26,093 nt of DNA from a virus: positions 1-26,093 of the IMG/VR virus record IMGVR_UViG_3300042319_000601; one strand, 5' to 3'. The notes under the pieces are model-generated. The model ran no database searches. It saw nothing but the letters and a program-made list of their open reading frames with translations, and was not told the DNA's origin. This document shows positions 22,003 through 26,093 of the stretch, one piece after another; within the stretch, counting starts at the first letter, position 1; every line of letters starts with the position of its first letter. The translations under genes and the position numbers were made by a program.

Positions 22003-22450
22003 TGGCTGTTCCTTTCATCCAGTTGGTGTTGATGTGGCGCTCGAAGAACTCAGCCACCAGCCGAAGCTCTTGGATGGTTGCGTTGTTCTTGATGCGGTTC
22101 GCCCGGTTGCTGATCACCAGCACGTTCCCCGGCACATAGCCGAGAAGGGGGACGACCCGGTCGAGCGAGGGTGAATTGTCCGAGGCCTGAGACTGCCCAA
22201 CGAGCAGAGGCAGACCCAAGACAGGGCAGAGTTGCGGGATGGTGATGTCATCAGCGGTGAGGCTGAACGGCACCCCTGCGGTGGCAGCACGGGCTTTGGC
22301 AGCCCGCACCATCTTCACAGCCACGTCCCGAAGGTTAGTGGCACTCTGCCCAGTTCGAGCCGATCTTGTATTCGGCGTCGAGGGGGCAGCGGAAACCGTA
22401 GTAACGCTCGGTCTCTCCGATTGCCCATTTCGAGATTTCCCCGATTTCAT
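21995..22450 (-). CDS. HNH homing-type endonuclease, copy 2
   Basis: The protein carries AKARAATAGVPFSLTADDI, CPVLGLPL, then SLDRVVPLLGYVPGNVLVIS and NRANRIKNN. These line up with the core of the HNH protein at 3176-2787 (SAGLPFSIT, CQVSGLPFD, SLDQIEPGKGYTPENTQVV). The start is uncertain. An ATG at 22450 has GAGGAACTGGCCC before it but lies inside the polymerase gene, giving 151 residues. Starts at 22324 (GTG) or 22312 (ATG) would leave only the domain. The position directly after the polymerase gene fits a homing endonuclease. Confidence 0.8.
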   Translation of the reverse strand: MKSGKSRNGQSERPSVTTVSAAPSTPNTRSARTGQSATNLRDVAVKMVRAAKARAATAGVPFSLTADDITIPQLCPVLGLPLLVGQSQASDNSPSLDRVVPLLGYVPGNVLVISNRANRIKNNATIQELRLVAEFFERHINTNWMKGTANG

Positions 22451-24380
22451 GGGCCAGTTCCTCGGTGCGGGCGGCGATCTGGTATTCGTCGTGGACCCAC
22501 GCCATGAAGGCGAAGTCCCCGTCCCACCCGTGGCGATAGCCCCGGCGCAGGAGTTCCTTCTCGATCAGCACACCCCACCGTTTACAGATGAGTGCCCCGG
22601 CAGATTGCAGGAGCGTGTTCAACGCCGAGTGGTCGGACCTGACATGCAGGGTTCCGCCATCCAGCGCGGTGAGGGACTTGTGGTGTTTGGCCTTGGTCTT
22701 GACGGCCTTCACCAGTTCACCGAGGGCGGGCAGGCCTTCCATGAACTTGGTCTTGAGACGCTTCCCATCGGAGGCGTCCCCCTTCACGATGCTGCCGATC
22801 TTCCCGTCGCCTGCCCCATAGAGGAAGGCATAGATGAAGGTCTTGGCATCGTTACGGGTCGGCAGGCCTGCGGCGATCTGGTTCTCTGTGTGGATGTCTC
22901 CTTCCAGCAGAACCTTGCCATAGGCCCCGTCGTCCCAACGCCCCATGAAGTGGGCAAGGCAGCGAAGCTCCAAGCCCGAGGCGTCGGTCCCAACCTGAAA
23001 CCACCCTTTTGGCACCCCGAAGAGTTCCCGACATTCGGTCCCCCAGCCTGCGGCCTTGCCGTAAACCGGGTTGTGTTCCTTGTCGAAGGTGGCACCGGGC
23101 ACCTGCCCGATGTTGGGATTGCTGTGCGTTGCGCGACGGGTCACCGCGCCGACGGTGTTATAGCTGCCGTGGATGCGGCCCTCGCGGACCAGCTTGAGCC
23201 AACCCTGCTTGCCTTCCGCCAGTTGCCCGACCCGTTTCGCTACGGTGAAGTAGTCGATCAGCAGCGGGGCAGCCTCGAAGGTCAGCCCTTGGAGAACCTC
23301 TTCGTCCACCTTGGGTTCACCATCGGGGGTGAAGGCCTCAGGTTCCCAGCCGTAGAGGGCCTTGAGGCGGTTGGCGATGTGGAACCGGGAGGTCGGGTTG
23401 AACTCGATGATCTTGATGGGCGTGAAGGGATAGCCCTCGAAGACCCGGCGCACACCACGGTTCTTCGCGGCGGCGTTGGGCAGGCCACCCTTGGTGAAAT
23501 CCTCAGGGGACAGGTCTGTTTCATCGTCGAGGTAGACCCACCGGGTGTTCCCCCAATACCCGATTGAGGCGTTGCTGATGGTGGGGGTCTTCACCTCCCC
23601 TGCCCTCTCGACCCACATCCCGAAGAAGTCCCGCAGTTGGTCAGCGAGGACAGCCCGTTCTTGGCCGAGGGTGATGTAGAGGTTCTGTGCGCCACCTTCA
23701 TCGAACGGATAGCCGTTGGCTTCGATCTTCTGGCACAGGATGGCCATCGCCATCTCGTCGTCGAAGGCGCGCTGGGCGTAGTCCTTCTTGCGGATGTGGC
23801 CGTAGAGGGTGGCGTTCACGACCACGTCTTGGTCGCAATAGTCCTGCATCTCTTGGTTCCACCTACCCCAGACGTAGGCGGCGATCTCGTCCTTCGTCGG
23901 GGGTTCCATCCCGGCAGCCTCGTGGTGCGCCTTGAGGGCAGCCTCACGGACCTTCGAGTAGTCACCCTTCCAGCTACCGAGGCGCTGGCCCCAAGCATCC
24001 AGAGAGTGAGACCCGATGCTGCGCCCGTCGAGGGTTCTGCGGGCGACCCGGCCCTTGTCGCTGTCTGCGATGTTGGGCCAGATCAATCGGGTGGCGATCA
24101 GGGTGTCGAAGACCACCCCCTCCCGGTTGGGCCGGAAGAAGGGGTAAATCTTGGCGATTGCGGGTTCATCGAACTTGATGATGTTGTGGCCGATACGAAG
24201 CTCTGCCTCATCCAGCATCCGCACCGCGTCTTCCAGAGCCTTCGCGTTGTCGGGGTTGCCGTCATTACGGAAGGACAGAAGCTCTTGGGTGTCCAAGTCC
24301 CAGAGGACCAGACAGTGGACGCGGGTCATGGTGGCGACAAAGCCGTCCGACTCGATGTCATAGACGAAGCGTTTCCGCAT
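22335..24380 (-). CDS. DNA polymerase, family A with 3'-5' exonuclease (T7 gp5-like)
   Basis: The 681-residue replicative polymerase parallels T7 gp5 (704). Exonuclease motifs are D8/E10 in VYDIESDG, GHNIIKFDE (65-72) and YCDQD (181-185). Polymerase motif A is TDASGLELR (465-473), motif B RNDAKTFIYAFLYG (509-522) and motif C VHDE (629-632). The C-terminus NWAECH parallels T7 NWAICH. Residues about 255-328 form an insertion where T7 gp5 binds host thioredoxin, of similar length but different sequence. GCGGAGACGGTG precedes the ATG, which overlaps a 37-aa gene's stop as TGATG. Confidence 0.96.
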   Translation of the reverse strand: MRKRFVYDIESDGFVATMTRVHCLVLWDLDTQELLSFRNDGNPDNAKALEDAVRMLDEAELRIGHNIIKFDEPAIAKIYPFFRPNREGVVFDTLIATRLIWPNIADSDKGRVARRTLDGRSIGSHSLDAWGQRLGSWKGDYSKVREAALKAHHEAAGMEPPTKDEIAAYVWGRWNQEMQDYCDQDVVVNATLYGHIRKKDYAQRAFDDEMAMAILCQKIEANGYPFDEGGAQNLYITLGQERAVLADQLRDFFGMWVERAGEVKTPTISNASIGYWGNTRWVYLDDETDLSPEDFTKGGLPNAAAKNRGVRRVFEGYPFTPIKIIEFNPTSRFHIANRLKALYGWEPEAFTPDGEPKVDEEVLQGLTFEAAPLLIDYFTVAKRVGQLAEGKQGWLKLVREGRIHGSYNTVGAVTRRATHSNPNIGQVPGATFDKEHNPVYGKAAGWGTECRELFGVPKGWFQVGTDASGLELRCLAHFMGRWDDGAYGKVLLEGDIHTENQIAAGLPTRNDAKTFIYAFLYGAGDGKIGSIVKGDASDGKRLKTKFMEGLPALGELVKAVKTKAKHHKSLTALDGGTLHVRSDHSALNTLLQSAGALICKRWGVLIEKELLRRGYRHGWDGDFAFMAWVHDEYQIAARTEELAHEIGEISKWAIGETERYYGFRCPLDAEYKIGSNWAECH

Positions 24381-24493
24381 CACCGTCTCCGCACATGGGG
24401 GACGACATGCCAGAACAGGAACCAAGCCGCCGCATAGTCGGCAGGCATGGATGAGCGGACAAAGCTGTCCACCCACTTACGCAGGAGTTTCAT
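24380..24493 (-). CDS. 37-residue protein between helicase and polymerase
   Basis: A short frame codes for a basic start (MKLLRKWVDSFVRSS), an aromatic hydrophobic segment (YAAAWFLFWHVV) and a basic end (VRRR). AAGGCCTGACCC lies before the ATG, and the stop overlaps the polymerase ATG, so it may serve translational coupling as well as code for a small membrane-associated peptide. It fills the only gap between the helicase and polymerase genes. I recognise no family. Confidence 0.6.
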   Translation of the reverse strand: MKLLRKWVDSFVRSSMPADYAAAWFLFWHVVPHVRRR

Positions 24494-24505
24494 GGGTCAG
24501 GCCTT

Positions 24506-26093
24506 TCAGAAGTCCTGCACCTTCGCCTGTCCCGCGAACTCGTCGTCTGCGACGGGTCCGAATTGCGAGATGATGGCCGGGTCAATCCCCGGCTCGAAGG
24601 TGCCTGTGAGCTTGTTGAAGAAGACGAAGTCACCCGGCCCCGTGTCCCCGGTGTATCGGGACTTGAGGACGTGGACTTGCGCGGTGTTGCGTTCCATCTC
24701 GGTGTCAGCCTGTTGGTTGCGGCTGATCGCGTAGACGGAGTCGGACAGTTGCTTGATGCCCCCGGAACCCCGGAGATCATCGAGCGAGGGCACCGCGCCC
24801 TCTTCAAAGGACGTGTTGCCACCCGCCTTTTTCAGGTGGGAGATGAGGCCGATGTAGATGCCAAGCTCGACCGTGAGGGTCTTGAGGTTGTGCATCAGGG
24901 CGTCGATGCGCCGCCGTTCATCGCCATCTTCACCCATGTCAGAGACAAGGATGGAGAGGTGGTCGATCCAGATGAACTTGCAGTTGTGGGCGTGGGCGTA
25001 ATACCTGATGCGGTTCATCAGGTTCTCATCCGACCCCATCGACCCGAAGGCGTCATGGAGGTAGATGCGGTTGTTGCCCACGTCGTCGGTCGCCAAGAAC
25101 AACTCCTTGGCGGCATCCTCGATCTGCTCCTCGGTCACCTCTTCGCGCACCTGAGGGAGGTTCAGGCGCTTCTCCATCAGCACACCGACAAGGGTCTCGG
25201 CGGTGTCCTCAAGGGGTTCTTCGAGGTGGATGATGGCTTGGTTGAACTCCGTCGTCTTGAAGACGTGAAGCTGCAGTTGCTTGATCAGGGTGGTCTTCCC
25301 CATGCCAGACCCGGAGGTCCAGACATCAAGGTTCCCCAGCCGCATCCCGAGAACCTTGCGGTTGAACTCGGGCATCCAGTTCGGGAAGGGATACGACACC
25401 ACCTTCGGCCTGTTCTTGAGGCGGTCCATGATGGCCTGCCCGAAGAGAACCGAGGCGGGCGCATAGGGCTTGGCGTTGTAGACCCCAGACATGATGGCAT
25501 CGACCCGGCCCGCGACCAGACACTCGTTGGCGTCCTTCATCGGGAGCGAGGCGACGAACACCTTCTGCCCGGTCAGAACTTCGGCGGCTGCCTCAACGGC
25601 AAGGCGACCGGGTTCATCCATGTCGAACATCAGGACGATCTCGTCGAAGTTGGCCAGATACTCCAGCGCCCCGGCGATGTCCTTGCGGGCACCGTCGGCA
25701 CCATTGCGGAGGGACACGGCAGGCCACTTGTTGCCGAAGGCCTGAGCCACGGACATGGCGTCGATCTCACCCTCGGTGATCACGATGCGCTTGCCCTTGC
25801 CGTAGAGGTGGGCACCAAACAGGGTCGCGGCTTTCTTGTCGCCAACCCAAGGCATCCCTTCCTTCTTGTCCGCGAACCGCAGCTTCTGGGCGACCGGGGT
25901 GCCAGCCGCGTCGTGATAGGTGGCGATCTGGCAGGGCTGGCCGTTGAAGGTGCCGATCTTGTATTGATACCGCTTGGCGGTTTCTTCGCTGATCTTGCGC
26001 TTGGTCAGGGGACCGAAGGTGCCATTCAGGAGACCCTTCGATGCAGCCTTCGGGCGGGACTGTGCGGCTTCCCGGCTGCCGTCAGTCGGCGGC
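24506..26093 (-). CDS. Primase-helicase, 5' end cut by the window (T7 gp4-like)
   Basis: The frame is open to the right window edge and 528 residues are visible, lacking only the N-terminal zinc-binding part expected from T7 gp4 (566). The TOPRIM primase core shows VITEGEID (codons near 25783-25760) and FDMDEPG. The hexameric helicase domain has Walker A TSGSGMGKTT (about 25318-25289), the Walker B segment IWIDHLSIL, and DLRGSGGIKQLSD, ERNTAQVHVLKSRYTGDTG in the later motifs. The protein ends QDF; T7 gp4 also ends in an acidic tail with a terminal Phe that contacts the polymerase. It would unwind DNA and make primers at the fork. Confidence 0.96.
   Translation of the reverse strand, partial: PPTDGSREAAQSRPKAASKGLLNGTFGPLTKRKISEETAKRYQYKIGTFNGQPCQIATYHDAAGTPVAQKLRFADKKEGMPWVGDKKAATLFGAHLYGKGKRIVITEGEIDAMSVAQAFGNKWPAVSLRNGADGARKDIAGALEYLANFDEIVLMFDMDEPGRLAVEAAAEVLTGQKVFVASLPMKDANECLVAGRVDAIMSGVYNAKPYAPASVLFGQAIMDRLKNRPKVVSYPFPNWMPEFNRKVLGMRLGNLDVWTSGSGMGKTTLIKQLQLHVFKTTEFNQAIIHLEEPLEDTAETLVGVLMEKRLNLPQVREEVTEEQIEDAAKELFLATDDVGNNRIYLHDAFGSMGSDENLMNRIRYYAHAHNCKFIWIDHLSILVSDMGEDGDERRRIDALMHNLKTLTVELGIYIGLISHLKKAGGNTSFEEGAVPSLDDLRGSGGIKQLSDSVYAISRNQQADTEMERNTAQVHVLKSRYTGDTGPGDFVFFNKLTGTFEPGIDPAIISQFGPVADDEFAGQAKVQDF

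Noticed and set aside
1-26093. tRNA genes, integrase or lysogeny genes
   Set aside because: I saw no cloverleaf-like segment, integrase, repressor or attachment site. The content is that of a lytic phage, within the limits of a partial genome.

Overview
The window is a contiguous piece of a GC-rich, T7-like podovirus genome (autographivirus type). Every convincing gene lies on the minus strand, so the genome reads from high to low coordinates here. Gene order follows T7 closely: primase-helicase, DNA polymerase, exonuclease, a gp6.5-region small gene, gp7.3-like, portal, scaffold, major capsid, tail tubular proteins A and B, internal virion proteins (gp13, gp14, gp15 and gp16 types), tail fibre, a holin-position gene, small terminase and large terminase. 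The high GC and the codon choice suggest a high-GC proteobacterial host, possibly an alphaproteobacterium. That host guess is inference; the sequence does not name a host.

Layout from right to left. Replication (26093-20243): primase-helicase cut by the window edge, a 37-aa mini-gene, DNA polymerase, an HNH endonuclease, a Lys/Pro/Ala-rich protein, exonuclease and a DUF3310 protein. Virion head (20178-15820): two small proteins, portal, a 54-aa mini-gene, scaffold, a gene with a nested holin, and capsid. Tail and ejection apparatus (15721-4384): tail tubular A and B, four internal virion proteins and the tail fibre. Lysis and packaging (4373-1076): a fibre-linked protein, a coiled-coil/membrane protein, small terminase, a second HNH endonuclease and large terminase. 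A glutaredoxin-like gene (996-727) is the last gene. Positions 1-691 have no credible gene and carry a dense GGTGCC repeat array.

Control signals are readable. Three minus-strand sites (20212-20195, 5716-5700, 709-692) share the core AATTAACCCACACCATAG, very close to the phage T3 RNA polymerase promoter. They sit where T7 has phi6.5, phi17 and phiOR. This implies a phage RNA polymerase gene to the right of the window. An intrinsic terminator follows the capsid gene, as T7 Tphi does, and two more stand before the HNH/large terminase pair and before the glutaredoxin gene. GC-rich hairpins without U-tracts occur at other junctions and may be RNA-processing sites.

The least ordinary features are: (i) the helically phased repeat array with a phiOR-like promoter at the packaging end; (ii) a holin with its own ribosome binding site nested in frame in a longer cationic protein between scaffold and capsid; (iii) a phage glutaredoxin-like protein together with a DNA polymerase that keeps an insertion where T7 polymerase binds thioredoxin; (iv) a lambda-R-like murein-degrading domain at the front of the gp16-type ejection protein; (v) a tail fibre whose distal two thirds use different codons; and (vi) two related HNH endonucleases beside the polymerase and terminase genes.
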